The notes beneath the pieces were generated by a model. That model was not told where the DNA came from. It saw nothing but the letters and a program-made list of their open reading frames with translations, and made no database searches. Positions 41,884 to 50,623 of a stretch of 64,000 nucleotides of DNA are shown here, piece by piece. The stretch is taken from assembly GCF_003594885.1 (NCBI RefSeq), contig NZ_QZEZ01000004.1, forward strand, positions 1-64,000. The letters are read 5' to 3'. A program made the position numbers and the translations under genes. Source of the DNA: Vallicoccus soli. GTDB taxonomy: Bacteria > Actinomycetota > Actinomycetes > Motilibacterales > Motilibacteraceae. Each line of letters begins with the position of its first letter. Within the stretch, counting starts at the first letter, position 1.

Positions 41884-44523
41884 GTGACGAGCGCGGACGG
41901 GTTCGACAGCGCCACGCCGGCCGCGCAGGTCCCAGCGCAGTCTGCTGCAGTGCCACGTGCCACCTCACCGCACCGGGCCCGACGCCGTCGTGGCGGTCCG
42001 GGCCACAGCCCGGCGCTGGACCGCATAGCCGGCCTGGCAGCGCGCCTGCTGAGCAGTTCGTCGGCCCAGGTGTCACTGCTGACCGAGGTCCAGACTGTTG
42101 CTGGAGGGGCCGGCCTGCCGACTGGTGTCCTCGGCGCAGACACCCCGCTGTCCGAATCACTGTGCGCGGTGACCGCTGCCCTGGGCAGGCCGCTCGTCGT
42201 TGCCGACGCCGAGGCCGATGAGCGGGTGGCCGGCTTGCCGCCGGTCACCTCCGGGGCGGTGCGGTCCTACCTCGGTGTCCCACTGATCGCCGACGGCACG
42301 CCTCTGGGTGCGTTGTGCGTGTTCAACGCGCAGGTCCACTCGTGGTCCGAGTCGGACATCAACCTGCTCGAGCAGTTGGCGGCGTCGGCGGTCGCCGAGC
42401 TCGAACTCACGGCGCTTAACGTGGAGGCCGAGACCAGCCGGCTGCTGTGGGAGCTGGCGATCGAGGCCGGCGGTGTGGGGACCTTCGACTGGGACCTCGC
42501 CAGCGGCAAACTGAGCTGGGACGACCGCCTCGTCGAGATGTTCGGCTACCGCCGCGACGACTTCGACGAGAGCATCGAGGCGTTCAACGCCCGCGTACAC
42601 CCCGCTGATCGGTCCCGGGTGAGCCAGGCGCTGCAGGAGGCGATCGACACCTGCGGAGTTCTCGAGGTCGAGTACCGCATCCTGCTGCCCGAAGACACGA
42701 CCCGCTGGGTCGGAGCTCGGGGTCGAGCGTTGTGCGATGAGCAAGGCCGCAGCGTGCGCCTGCTCGGCGCCGCCTACGACATCACCGGCCAGCGCGAGGT
42801 CGAGGCCCGCCTCGGACGGGTGCTGGAGTCGATGTCGGCGGCCTTCTACTCCCTGAACCGGGACTGGCGCTTCACCTACGTCAACGCCGAGGCCGAGCGC
42901 CTATTGGGCCGACCCCGTGAGGAGCTGCTCGGCGGAGTGCTGTGGGAGCTGTTTCCCGCCGCCGTGGGCTCGGACTTCGAGACCAACTACCGCCGAGTGA
43001 TGGCCACGAACGAGCCGGTCAGCTTCGACGCCTACTACCCGGCGCCGCTCAACGGCTGGTACGAGCTGCGGGTCTGGCCGAGCGAGGACGGGCTCAACGT
43101 CTACTTCCTAGAAGTCACTGCTCGTCGAGCCGCCCAGGAGCACGCCGAAGCAGCAGCACTGCGAGCCGGACTGCTCGCTGAGGTCTCCGAGGAGCTGTCC
43201 AGCCACCTCGAGCCGCAAGCAGCAGCCAAGCGCCTGGCCCGCCTGGTCGTTCCCACCCTCGCTGACTGGTGCGTGGTGAGCCTGGCCGAGGACTCCGCTC
43301 ACGCCGACACCGCCCGGGGGCTGCAGGACGTCGCCACCTGGCACACCGAGCCGGACATGGCCGAGGTCCTCGAGCGCTGCTCCGAGCAGCGGCTGGGAGC
43401 TCTAGCGGCTGAGGTGGTGCTGGCTGAGGCAACCAGCGACCGGCCCGTGGCTGTGCTGTCCAACGCGGCAGCGACGATCGCCGCCGAAGTCCAGGACGCT
43501 GGGACTCGCCAGCTGCTCGAGAGGTTGGCGCCGGACGCGGTGGCGGTGCTGCCGCTCGGTGCCCGAGGTCGCACGGTGGGGGTGCTCAGCCTCTACAACG
43601 GCGCTGAACGAGGACCGCTCAGTTCCGCTGAGCAGCACACCGCACGAGAGGTCGCCGAACGCGCCGGCCTGGCGCTGGACAACGCCCGGCTCTACCGCCA
43701 GCAGCGCAGGCTCGCCGAGGAACTGCAGCGGGCCATGTTCACCGCTCCCCCCGAGCCGGACCACATGCAAGTCGTCGTCCGCTACCAGCCAGCGACAGAA
43801 GCCGCTCAAGTCGGCGGCGACTGGTACGACGCCTTCTTGCAGCCTGACGGCGCCACGGCCGTGGTGATCGGCGACGTCGTCGGCCACGATGTCGTCGCAG
43901 CAGCGGCGATGGGGCAGGTCCGCACGCTGCTGCGGGGCATCGCCGCCGACCGGGGCGAGAGCCCAGCTCAGATTCTCAGCCGGGTCGACCACGTCATGGA
44001 GACCCTGCAGGTCGGCACGACAGCAACTGCCGTGCTCGTCCGCTTCGAGCAGAGCGCCGACGAGCGCGAGCGGGGGATCACCCGGATGCGATGGTCCAAC
44101 GCAGGCCACCCGCCGCCCATGATCATCAACCCGGACTCCACGGCCACCGTGCTGGCGGGAGTGGAAGCTGATCTGCTGTTGGGGATCGAGCCCCGCGCCC
44201 GACGCATCGACGCCGAAGTGATCCTTGACCGAGGCGCCACGCTCCTGCTCTACACCGACGGACTCGTCGAACGTCGAGGTCAGTCTCTCGAGGACGGGCT
44301 CAACCTGCTCAGGGACCGCCCGTCCAGCGTGAGAGGATCAGGGTCGCCGACCCTCGCAGTTGCCAGTGGCCACGAGGGCCCGGATCTGCTCCAAAGCGAG
44401 GTTCAAGCGGTGCTGTGCGACGGCGTAGTCGCGCATCGGGGGAGGGGCCAGCAGCAGCGTCCACGCCAGTGGGGCCGGGAAGCCGCAGGTACCTCTTCAG
44501 CCTGTGAGCCTGTGAGCCTGTGA
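41884..44523 (+). CDS. GAF-PAS-PAS-GAF-SpoIIE phosphatase, 3' end altered
   Basis: About 879 residues from GTG 41884 (AGGGG 6 nt upstream). Domains: GAF (about 45-185, YLGVPLIADGTPLGALCVF), PAS (195-320, GTFDWDLASGKLSWDDRLVEMFGY), PAS (325-425), GAF (440-615, VLPLGARGRTVGVLSLY) and SpoIIE phosphatase (640-835). The phosphatase keeps VGGDWYDAF, IGDVVGHDVVAAAAMGQVR, NAGHPPPMI and LLYTDGLVERRG. The family then normally ends in a DDxxLL(A/V) strand that supplies a metal-binding Asp. Here the frame instead runs through unrelated sequence (from about 44310) and stops eight codons into the octamer repeat. The 3' end has thus been replaced, and activity may be impaired. Confidence 0.85.
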   Translation: MTSADGFDSATPAAQVPAQSAAVPRATSPHRARRRRGGPGHSPALDRIAGLAARLLSSSSAQVSLLTEVQTVAGGAGLPTGVLGADTPLSESLCAVTAALGRPLVVADAEADERVAGLPPVTSGAVRSYLGVPLIADGTPLGALCVFNAQVHSWSESDINLLEQLAASAVAELELTALNVEAETSRLLWELAIEAGGVGTFDWDLASGKLSWDDRLVEMFGYRRDDFDESIEAFNARVHPADRSRVSQALQEAIDTCGVLEVEYRILLPEDTTRWVGARGRALCDEQGRSVRLLGAAYDITGQREVEARLGRVLESMSAAFYSLNRDWRFTYVNAEAERLLGRPREELLGGVLWELFPAAVGSDFETNYRRVMATNEPVSFDAYYPAPLNGWYELRVWPSEDGLNVYFLEVTARRAAQEHAEAAALRAGLLAEVSEELSSHLEPQAAAKRLARLVVPTLADWCVVSLAEDSAHADTARGLQDVATWHTEPDMAEVLERCSEQRLGALAAEVVLAEATSDRPVAVLSNAAATIAAEVQDAGTRQLLERLAPDAVAVLPLGARGRTVGVLSLYNGAERGPLSSAEQHTAREVAERAGLALDNARLYRQQRRLAEELQRAMFTAPPEPDHMQVVVRYQPATEAAQVGGDWYDAFLQPDGATAVVIGDVVGHDVVAAAAMGQVRTLLRGIAADRGESPAQILSRVDHVMETLQVGTTATAVLVRFEQSADERERGITRMRWSNAGHPPPMIINPDSTATVLAGVEADLLLGIEPRARRIDAEVILDRGATLLLYTDGLVERRGQSLEDGLNLLRDRPSSVRGSGSPTLAVASGHEGPDLLQSEVQAVLCDGVVAHRGRGQQQRPRQWGREAAGTSSACEPVSL

Positions 44524-44952
44524 GCCTGTGAGCCTGTGAGCCTGTGAGCCTGTGAGCCTGTGAGCCTGTGAGCCTGTGAGCCTGTGAGCCTGTGAGCCTG
44601 TGAGCCTGTGAGCCTGTGAGCCTGTGAGCCTGTGAGCCTGTGAGCCTGTGAGCCTGTGAGCCTGTGAGCCTGTGAGCCTGTGAGCCTGTGAGCCTGTGAG
44701 CCTGTGAGCCTGTGAGCCTGTGAGCCTGTGAGCCTGTGAGCCTGTGAGCCTGTGAGCCTGTGAGCCTGTGAGCCTGTGAGCCTGTGAGCCTGTGAGCCTG
44801 TGAGCCTGTGAGCCTGTGAGCCTGTGAGCCTGTGAGCCTGTGAGCCTGTGAGCCTGTGAGCCTGTGAGCCTGTGAGCCTGTGAGCCTGTGAGCCTGTGAG
44901 CCTGTGAGCCTGTGAGCCTGTGAGCCTGTGAGCCTGTGAGCCTGTGAGCCTG
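44500..44952 (+). repeat. Octamer array, 56 perfect copies of GCCTGTGA
   Basis: From 44500 to 44947 the sequence is 448 bp of uninterrupted GCCTGTGA, followed by a partial copy GCCTG. I see no variant unit. On the plus strand every frame meets TGA within 24 bases. On the minus strand no frame has a stop, and it reads Ser-Gln-Ala-His-Arg-Leu-Thr-Gly repeatedly. The unit length is not a multiple of three. It lies between the SpoIIE phosphatase end and the subtilase start (45060). Confidence 0.97.
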
Positions 44953-45059
44953 GGCACCCCGCCTCTGTAGGTCCAACGGCCCCTGCCGTTCAGGTGCTCC
45001 TGAGGGCAGTCTGCCGGAGAGTGCCATGACAGAGAGTCGAGAACCCCAAACTTTGAGTC

Positions 45060-46754
45060 ATGACTTTGGATGTCGCCACTGCCACCTCGGTAACCGGGGC
45101 CGCGGTCCACACCTTCAGCTGGCCCAGCTGGCGGCGCGCCCGCCGGTCGGCGTTGGCCATGAGCCTCGCCTTGACGGCGACCCTCGCTCCTGTGGGCCCA
45201 GTCGCCGCTACGGCCATGGGTGGGCAGGCGACTGCTACTGGTGCCTTCCTCGAGGAGGAGTGGGGCGACGACGACACCTACGAGGACGAGCAGGCGTCGC
45301 GGTTCGACGGGACGTGGAAGGCTGACCACGACCAGGGCTCGCTGTACTGGATCACCAAGCACTACGGCGCGCATGATGCATGGGGCAAGTCCGCGCCCAA
45401 CGGTGGCAAGGTCACCGGCCGCGGCGTGACCGTGGCGGTGATCGACACTGGCGTCGCCAAAGTCCCCGGCCTGGACCTGCCCGGCAAGGTCATCGACGGG
45501 CCGGACCTGTCCTACGACAGTCAACGCGCTGGCACCCGGTACGTCGACGGCTACGGGCACGGCACCCACATGGCGGCAATCATCGCCGGCCGCGACGCCT
45601 CGGTCCCGGTCGGCGGGGAGAACGACGCCAAGCACTTCGTCGGCGTGGCCCCCGACGCGCGGATCCTCAACGTCAAGGTCGGAGCGAGCGACGGCGGCGC
45701 CGACGTCAGCCAGGTCATCGCCGGTATCGACTGGGTCGTCGCGCACCGCAACGACAACGGCATGAACGTGCGCGTCATCAACCTCTCCTACGGCACCCTG
45801 TCCCAGCAGTCAGCGGCGGTCGACCCGCTGGCGCGCGCGGTGGAGAACGCCTGGAAGAAGGGCGTAGTCGTCGTCGCCTCGGCCGGCAACGACGGCGCCG
45901 CCGCCGCTCGCCTGGCGATGCCCGCTGAGGACCCGTACCTGATCGCCGTCGGCGCGGTCGACCACCGCGGCACCGAGGACCTCAAGGACGACCGGGTCGC
46001 CGGGTTCAGCAACGCCGGCAACAGCGCCCGCCGGCCCGACCTGCTCGCCCCCGGCAAGTCCGTCGTCTCGCTGCGGGTACCCGGTTCGGATGCTGACCGC
46101 CATCACCCCGCGGGCCGCGTCACCGGCGACGTCGCCGGCCGGTACTTCCGCGGCAGCGGCACATCTCAGGCAACCGCCGTGGTCTCCGGTGCGGCCGCTC
46201 TGCTGCTGCAGGCCCGCCCCACGATGACCCCGGACCAGGTCAAGGCGCTGCTGCGCGTCTCGGCGGACAAGCTCGTGAGCTACCCCAGCCCGGCCATGGG
46301 CTCCGGTGTGCTCGACATCAAGGGCGCCCTCGATACCTCGACCCCCAGCGTCAACACCGCCCGCCAGGTCTGGACAGCGTCCACCGGCCTCGGCACTCTC
46401 GAGGCGAGCCGTGGCGGGGACAATGTCGTCGACCCGAGCAACGGACGCTCGCTCACTGGTGAAGTCGACGCCCTGGGCGCTCCCTTCGACGCCGCCCGCT
46501 GGGTCGCGGCCTCCACCGCCGGCACCGCCTGGGTCGGCGGCACCTGGAACGGACGCACCTGGACCGGCAGCGCCTGGACCAGCACCGGCTGGGCGCCGGC
46601 CGGTTGGACCGGCACGTCCTGGTCCGGACAGGACTGGGCCACCCGCACCTACTCCAGCGACACCTTCCTCGCGCGCAGCTGGCGCGGAGAGCAGTTCCTC
46701 GCCCGCAGCTGGCGCGGCAGCACCTGGCTCGCCCGCAGCTGGCGCGGCTTCTAG
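45060..46754 (+). CDS. Secreted subtilisin-like S8 protease with W-rich tail
   Basis: A 564-residue protease. A long Arg-containing signal region (RRARRSALAMSLALTATLAP) is followed by an acidic propeptide-like stretch. The catalytic triad is complete: Asp in VTVAVIDTGVA, His in GYGHGTHMAAI and Ser in FRGSGTSQATAVVSG; the oxyanion Asn is in VVVASAGNDGA. The tail (about 475-564) is made of W-x-G units ending in three near-identical decamers with LARSWRG. Such tails occur on secreted actinobacterial subtilases and may bind the cell wall. The start lies about 107 bp after the octamer array. Confidence 0.92.
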   Translation: MTLDVATATSVTGAAVHTFSWPSWRRARRSALAMSLALTATLAPVGPVAATAMGGQATATGAFLEEEWGDDDTYEDEQASRFDGTWKADHDQGSLYWITKHYGAHDAWGKSAPNGGKVTGRGVTVAVIDTGVAKVPGLDLPGKVIDGPDLSYDSQRAGTRYVDGYGHGTHMAAIIAGRDASVPVGGENDAKHFVGVAPDARILNVKVGASDGGADVSQVIAGIDWVVAHRNDNGMNVRVINLSYGTLSQQSAAVDPLARAVENAWKKGVVVVASAGNDGAAAARLAMPAEDPYLIAVGAVDHRGTEDLKDDRVAGFSNAGNSARRPDLLAPGKSVVSLRVPGSDADRHHPAGRVTGDVAGRYFRGSGTSQATAVVSGAAALLLQARPTMTPDQVKALLRVSADKLVSYPSPAMGSGVLDIKGALDTSTPSVNTARQVWTASTGLGTLEASRGGDNVVDPSNGRSLTGEVDALGAPFDAARWVAASTAGTAWVGGTWNGRTWTGSAWTSTGWAPAGWTGTSWSGQDWATRTYSSDTFLARSWRGEQFLARSWRGSTWLARSWRGF

Positions 46755-46922
46755 AACAACATCGGCTGGTGACAAGCAGTGCCGGTGCCACTGGCTCCGG
46801 TGTTGCTTGTCTGCTGGGATGGCCCGGGCGGCAGAGCCTCGGACCGACTGACAAGCGCCGCGGGCGTTTCGGCCAGCGGCTGTAGCGCCCTGACTGTCAG
46901 AGGTACTTGCAAGGCTCGACGG

Positions 46923-47195
46923 GTGGACGCACAGCTGGCAGACCTGAACGCACGAGCGGCCGCCCTGGTCGACGCCTGGCTAATCGACGGCGACCACGAG
47001 GTGCTCGACCGGCTGCAGGCCGTTGTGCGGGTCAGGCGGGACTACCTGCAGCCGGCGCTGCTGCCGTTGCAGTCCGGCTGGGAGGGGCTGATCGCGCGCA
47101 TCGAGCGTAACCAGGTCGCGAACCCGGAGCATGCCTACCCCGCCGTTTTCGCTGCACTAGCCGGCCCGCTGCTCGCCGGGCCTGGTTGTCGGTGA
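46923..47195 (+). CDS. Small hypothetical protein
   Basis: A 90-residue helical protein from GTG 46923, starting VDAQLADLNARAAALVDAWL with LQAVVRVRRDYLQPALLPLQ in the middle. Amino-acid balance and third-position GC fit a real gene, but no family is recognised and no strong ribosome site is visible. It follows the subtilase gene by 168 bp on the same strand. Confidence 0.45.
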   Translation: MDAQLADLNARAAALVDAWLIDGDHEVLDRLQAVVRVRRDYLQPALLPLQSGWEGLIARIERNQVANPEHAYPAVFAALAGPLLAGPGCR

Positions 47196-47668
47196 CCCTG
47201 CGCTGATGGCATAGCACGACGACAACGAGCCGGGCCGACGCGCTGCGGGGTCGCTCAGGAGTTGGACGCGCTGCGGCGGCTGTACTAGGTCGACGTGCCC
47301 GGAAGTTCGGGGTGGCACTGCTCGCTGAGCCTGCGCGTCGCTGAGCCTGCGCGTCGCTGAGTCTGCGCGGCGGAGGAGGGCTAGCTCAGCGACAAGCAGT
47401 GGCCGCGATCGCGGGCGACGCGGACGACTTCGTCGACGGCATGAGCGTCGCCGGTGACGCTGTTGACGCCGGGTGGGGCACGTCGGGGGAGGGGAGGCAC
47501 CCGTACCGGTCGGTCGCCGTGCGCCACGGGCTGAGCTCCGCGCGCTTCGCCCGCGCGTGGTGTGCCCGGCGCCGCGGCTCTCCAGCACCTGAAGCATCGG
47601 CGGTCGCGCGGCTGCGCCTTGAACAACGCCAACATGGAGGTCGTCGTGGCTGCGGAGGAGGCGAACAT
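47196..47668. other. 473-bp gap with a 16-bp triple repeat
   Basis: No gene is seen. Three copies of GCTGAGCCTGCGCGTC lie at 47324-47370 (the third is shortened and has one change). The end of this stretch carries the GGAGGAGG ribosome site of the next gene. Confidence 0.4.
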
Positions 47669-48553
47669 GTGAGTGCGGACTACCCCGACCTGCCGATCGA
47701 AGGCCGCGACCAGTGGCGCTCATGGCTGGCAGGGCACGGCACCGTCGCCCGCGGCGTGTGGGTGGTGACGTGGAAGAAGGGCTCAGGCGAGCCCCATGTC
47801 TCGTATGGCGACCTCGTTGAAGAAGCGCTTGCTGCTGGGTGGGTGGACTCGCGCCCCCGCGCCGTCGACGACCGGCGCTCCGCGCTGCTTGTCACCCCGC
47901 GCAAGCCCACGAGTCGATGATCCCGAGCCAATAAGCAGCGCATCGAGCGCTTGCTCGCCGCCGGCCTCATGCAGCCTCCCGGACTCGCAGTTGTCGAGGC
48001 CGCCAGAGCCTCCGGCACCTGGAACGCCCTCGACGACGTCGAGGACCTGCGCGAGCCCTCCGACCTGGCCGGCGCACTCGATGCCCAGCCTGCGGCCCGC
48101 GCCCACTGGGACGCCTTCCCCCGCTCCACCCGGCGAGGCATCCTCGAGTGGATCCTCACCGCGAAGACCGACGCGACCCGACTTCGCCGCATCGAGCAGA
48201 CCAGGCGTCGCGCCCTGACGGCCGTCAAGCGGGACCCTGGTGGGGCGCTCCCGCCCGAGCCCGCATCCGAGTGGAACGCGTCACGAGACGCTAACCGGGC
48301 TCGCGGAACCGGACACCCGATCGTTCCTCGACTTGGTGGCAGCGCTACTGCCGTAATTGACCGAGAACCCCTTGCGCCCGCCCCTTCGCTGGGGCGAGGA
48401 CCTGCGGCCTACCTGTCGGACCTCAACGGCGCCCCGTCGGCGAGAAGGCGCTCCTGCACGCGGCCGACCCGAACCGCCCCTCATCGCCCGCATCCGCCAT
48501 GCCATTTTCTGGCGCTAGTCCCTGAACCCCCTTTAGTAGCGGTCACGGCTTGA
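47669..48553 (+). pseudogene. YdeI/OmpD-associated-family protein with an in-frame TGA
   Basis: GTG 47669 has GGAGGAGG 9 nt upstream. The N-terminal half (DYPDLPIEGRDQWRSWL, GVWVVTWKKGSGEPHVSYGD, LVEEALAAGWVDSRPRAVDD, LLVTPRKPTSR) ends at TGA 47918. Without any frame change the next codons give SRANKQRIERLLAAG, then PPGLAVVEAARASGTWNALD and RSTRRGILEWILTAKTDATR, the exact continuation of the family. The TGA stands where the family has Trp (KPxSxWSRxNK), so one G-to-A change (TGG to TGA) broke the gene. The far C-terminus after about 48230 is not family-like. Confidence 0.8.
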
Positions 48554-48584
48554 CTACCGGCCATGTCGGTCTCGCTCGGCGTGC

Positions 48585-49103
48585 TCACGCCCCGTGTCGC
48601 CACCAATCGAGCTCGTAGGTCTCCCGCGGCCGCATGGGAGCAATACGTATGCTGAGTTCTGCAATCTCTCCAGCCAGAACTAGCACGTCTCCCTCCTCTA
48701 CGCGAGTAGCGGTCAATTTGCTCTTGTTCGGAGAGAGGCCTACCCAGGCTTGTGCCAGTACCTCTTGGCGCGCAGGCATGCGGTGCGCCCGGACCTGCTG
48801 CTGAGCGAGCCCGGTCGCTGCGTAGTGCTGTCTCACGCGCTCACGATAGATGCTCGCGAGGACCTCCGGTGGACCCGCCATCCCCCTCCGGGCAGTCATT
48901 ATCAGAACTAGGGAAGCGTCTGCGATTTCTCCTTGCTCCAAGGTCAAGCTCCTCATGCGCCGCCCCCGCCAACGCGCTTCGAGTAGGGTCGGCACTCCGT
49001 ACCTCGAGAACGGAGTCAGTGCAAGAGGAGGGATCCCGGCCGAGCGCAGCACCTCTTGAGGCAATCGCGGCTTCCAACCATCTGCGTCTCTGAGTGACTC
49101 CAC
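48585..49103 (-). CDS. Probable immunity protein of the Rhs toxin
   Basis: A 172-residue soluble protein from GTG 49103, starting 14 bp after the Rhs stop on the same strand. This is the place of the cognate immunity gene in every polymorphic-toxin cassette. It shows no recognised family: PRLPQEVLRSAGIPPLALTP, then VPTLLEARWRGRRMRSLTL, VGLSPNKSKLTATRVEEGDV and ELSIRIAPMRPRETYELDWW. It has visibly lower GC than surrounding genes, like the toxin tip, which supports joint acquisition. The immunity function is inferred from position only. Confidence 0.6.
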   Translation of the reverse strand: MESLRDADGWKPRLPQEVLRSAGIPPLALTPFSRYGVPTLLEARWRGRRMRSLTLEQGEIADASLVLIMTARRGMAGPPEVLASIYRERVRQHYAATGLAQQQVRAHRMPARQEVLAQAWVGLSPNKSKLTATRVEEGDVLVLAGEIAELSIRIAPMRPRETYELDWWRHGA

Positions 49104-49117
49104 GTCTTAGCTTACCC

Positions 49118-50623
49118 CTACTGAGCCAGGTCCAGGTGCAGGGGCCTGGAGATAGAGACCCCGAAGCCGATGGCAGTGGCAGTAACGATCACATAGACGG
49201 GCCCAAAGGTGTCCGCCTCGAAGTCGTACGAGTCATATATCTCGTACGTTCCAAAGAGAGATTCTCCACTGTCGATTTCGGCGTGGTAGTCGCCAGAGGC
49301 GATGACGAGGTAACTGAAGCTCCACGCGAACACCCTGAAGTCTGAGACTATTCCCACAATGACTTCGCACACACCAAAGTCGCAGGTCAAGCTCGCCGAG
49401 AAAGTTCCAGCGTCACCTCCAGAAGTGGCAGAGGCTTTGCCAGCGATGCGGCCACTCGGGTCGACAAGAGTGGTCGGCTTGTTGTTCACGTATACGTAGC
49501 GGCCAACATATGGGTCCGCAACCTGCGCTGGGTGCGGGTCGGTTTGGGTGAAGCGGCCGAGGTGGGTGTCGTATTGGCGGGCGCGGAGGTGGTAGGTGTC
49601 GGTGAAGGTGTCGTAGTACTCGCCGGTGTAGCGCAGGGGGTTGGTGGGGGCGCCGGCGGTCTGGGTGCTGCGGCGTAGGTCGCCGTAGGCCTCGTAGTTG
49701 TACTGGGCTTGGACGGTGCCGGTGGCGTTGGTGAGGGCGGTGACGGAGCCGAGGCCGTCGTAGTGGTAGTAGAAGGTGCCGGCGCCGGTGGTCATGGCGA
49801 TGGTGTCCAGGCCTTGGGTGTAGCGGCGCTGGAGTGCGTTGCTGCCGTTGGTTTCGCGGGCGAGCTGGGGCAGCGGGTTGTTGAGGTCCCACTGGTACTT
49901 GGTGGTGTTGGCCGCGGCGGGTGCGGTGGTGCCGGTGCTGGTGGCGGCGGTGAGGCGGTTGCCGTCGCCGTCGTAGGTGTACCGCTGGGTGCTGCCGTTG
50001 GTGGCGCCGCCGGTGCTGGTGGCGGCGGTGAGCTTGTTGGCGTCGTTGTAGGCGTAGGTCATGCCGCACTGGCGGGTCAGGTTGCCGTTGTCGTCGTACT
50101 CGTAGTTGGCGCAGGGCCCGGAGGGGCCGTCCTTGGCGGTGAGCTGGTCGGCGGCGTTGTAGGTGTAGGTGGTGACCTCGTTGACGCCGCCGACGGGACG
50201 TTCCTTGGTGGTGCGGTTGCCGTTCTTGTCGTACCGGTACTTGAAGTAGGTGTCGGTGGTGGCGCCGCTGGTGTCGCAGGAGGTGGTGTAACAGGCCTGC
50301 AGCAGCATGTTCCACACGTTGTACTGGTAGGTGACGACCTCGTCCTGGCGGGTGATGCGGGTGGGGTTGCCGTTGGGGTCGTAGTCGTAGGCGGCGCTGG
50401 ACAGCACGGTGGTGCCGCGCTTGTTGGTGAGGGTCTTGAGCTTGCCGGCGTTGTCGTAGGTGCGGGTCTCGGCGTGCCCGTTGCCAGTGGGCAGGGTGGT
50501 CGTCTTGAGCAGCCCGTCAGGGCGGGGTACTGGGTGACGTATGCGGGCCCATGGCCAGCGAGCGAGGCGGGGCGCGCTGCGGCGGCGCAGGTGCGTCGTC
50601 AGTTCGACGGCTCGCAACTGCAA
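49118..50623 (-). CDS. Orphan Rhs/YD-repeat protein with novel C-terminal toxin tip, 5' truncated
   Basis: From about 50517 to 49440 the frame codes YD/Rhs repeats (RTYDNAGKLKTLTNKRGTTV, YKYDKNGNRT-type units, YEYDDNGNLTRQCG). It ends with the Rhs core RYTGEYYDTFTDTYHLRARQ, YDTHLGRFTQTDP, YVYVNNKPTTLVDPSGR. The first about 35 codons (from 50623) are not Rhs-like and come from the repeated fragment on the other strand. The large N-terminal part of a real Rhs protein is therefore missing. After DPSGR comes a tip of about 105 residues (TFSASLTCDFGVCEVIVGIV ... SISRPLHLDLAQ), beta-rich, lower in GC and without a known nuclease motif. An immunity-type gene follows. Confidence 0.8.
   Translation of the reverse strand: MQLRAVELTTHLRRRSAPRLARWPWARIRHPVPRPDGLLKTTTLPTGNGHAETRTYDNAGKLKTLTNKRGTTVLSSAAYDYDPNGNPTRITRQDEVVTYQYNVWNMLLQACYTTSCDTSGATTDTYFKYRYDKNGNRTTKERPVGGVNEVTTYTYNAADQLTAKDGPSGPCANYEYDDNGNLTRQCGMTYAYNDANKLTAATSTGGATNGSTQRYTYDGDGNRLTAATSTGTTAPAAANTTKYQWDLNNPLPQLARETNGSNALQRRYTQGLDTIAMTTGAGTFYYHYDGLGSVTALTNATGTVQAQYNYEAYGDLRRSTQTAGAPTNPLRYTGEYYDTFTDTYHLRARQYDTHLGRFTQTDPHPAQVADPYVGRYVYVNNKPTTLVDPSGRIAGKASATSGGDAGTFSASLTCDFGVCEVIVGIVSDFRVFAWSFSYLVIASGDYHAEIDSGESLFGTYEIYDSYDFEADTFGPVYVIVTATAIGFGVSISRPLHLDLAQ

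Noticed and set aside
44500-44952. CRISPR array
   Set aside because: The repeats are directly adjacent octamers with no spacers and there are no cas genes.
44403-45746. Long leftward frame with 18 SQAHRLTG repeats
   Set aside because: It is open only because the octamer has no stop in any minus-strand frame. It is antisense to the subtilase and has no ribosome site.
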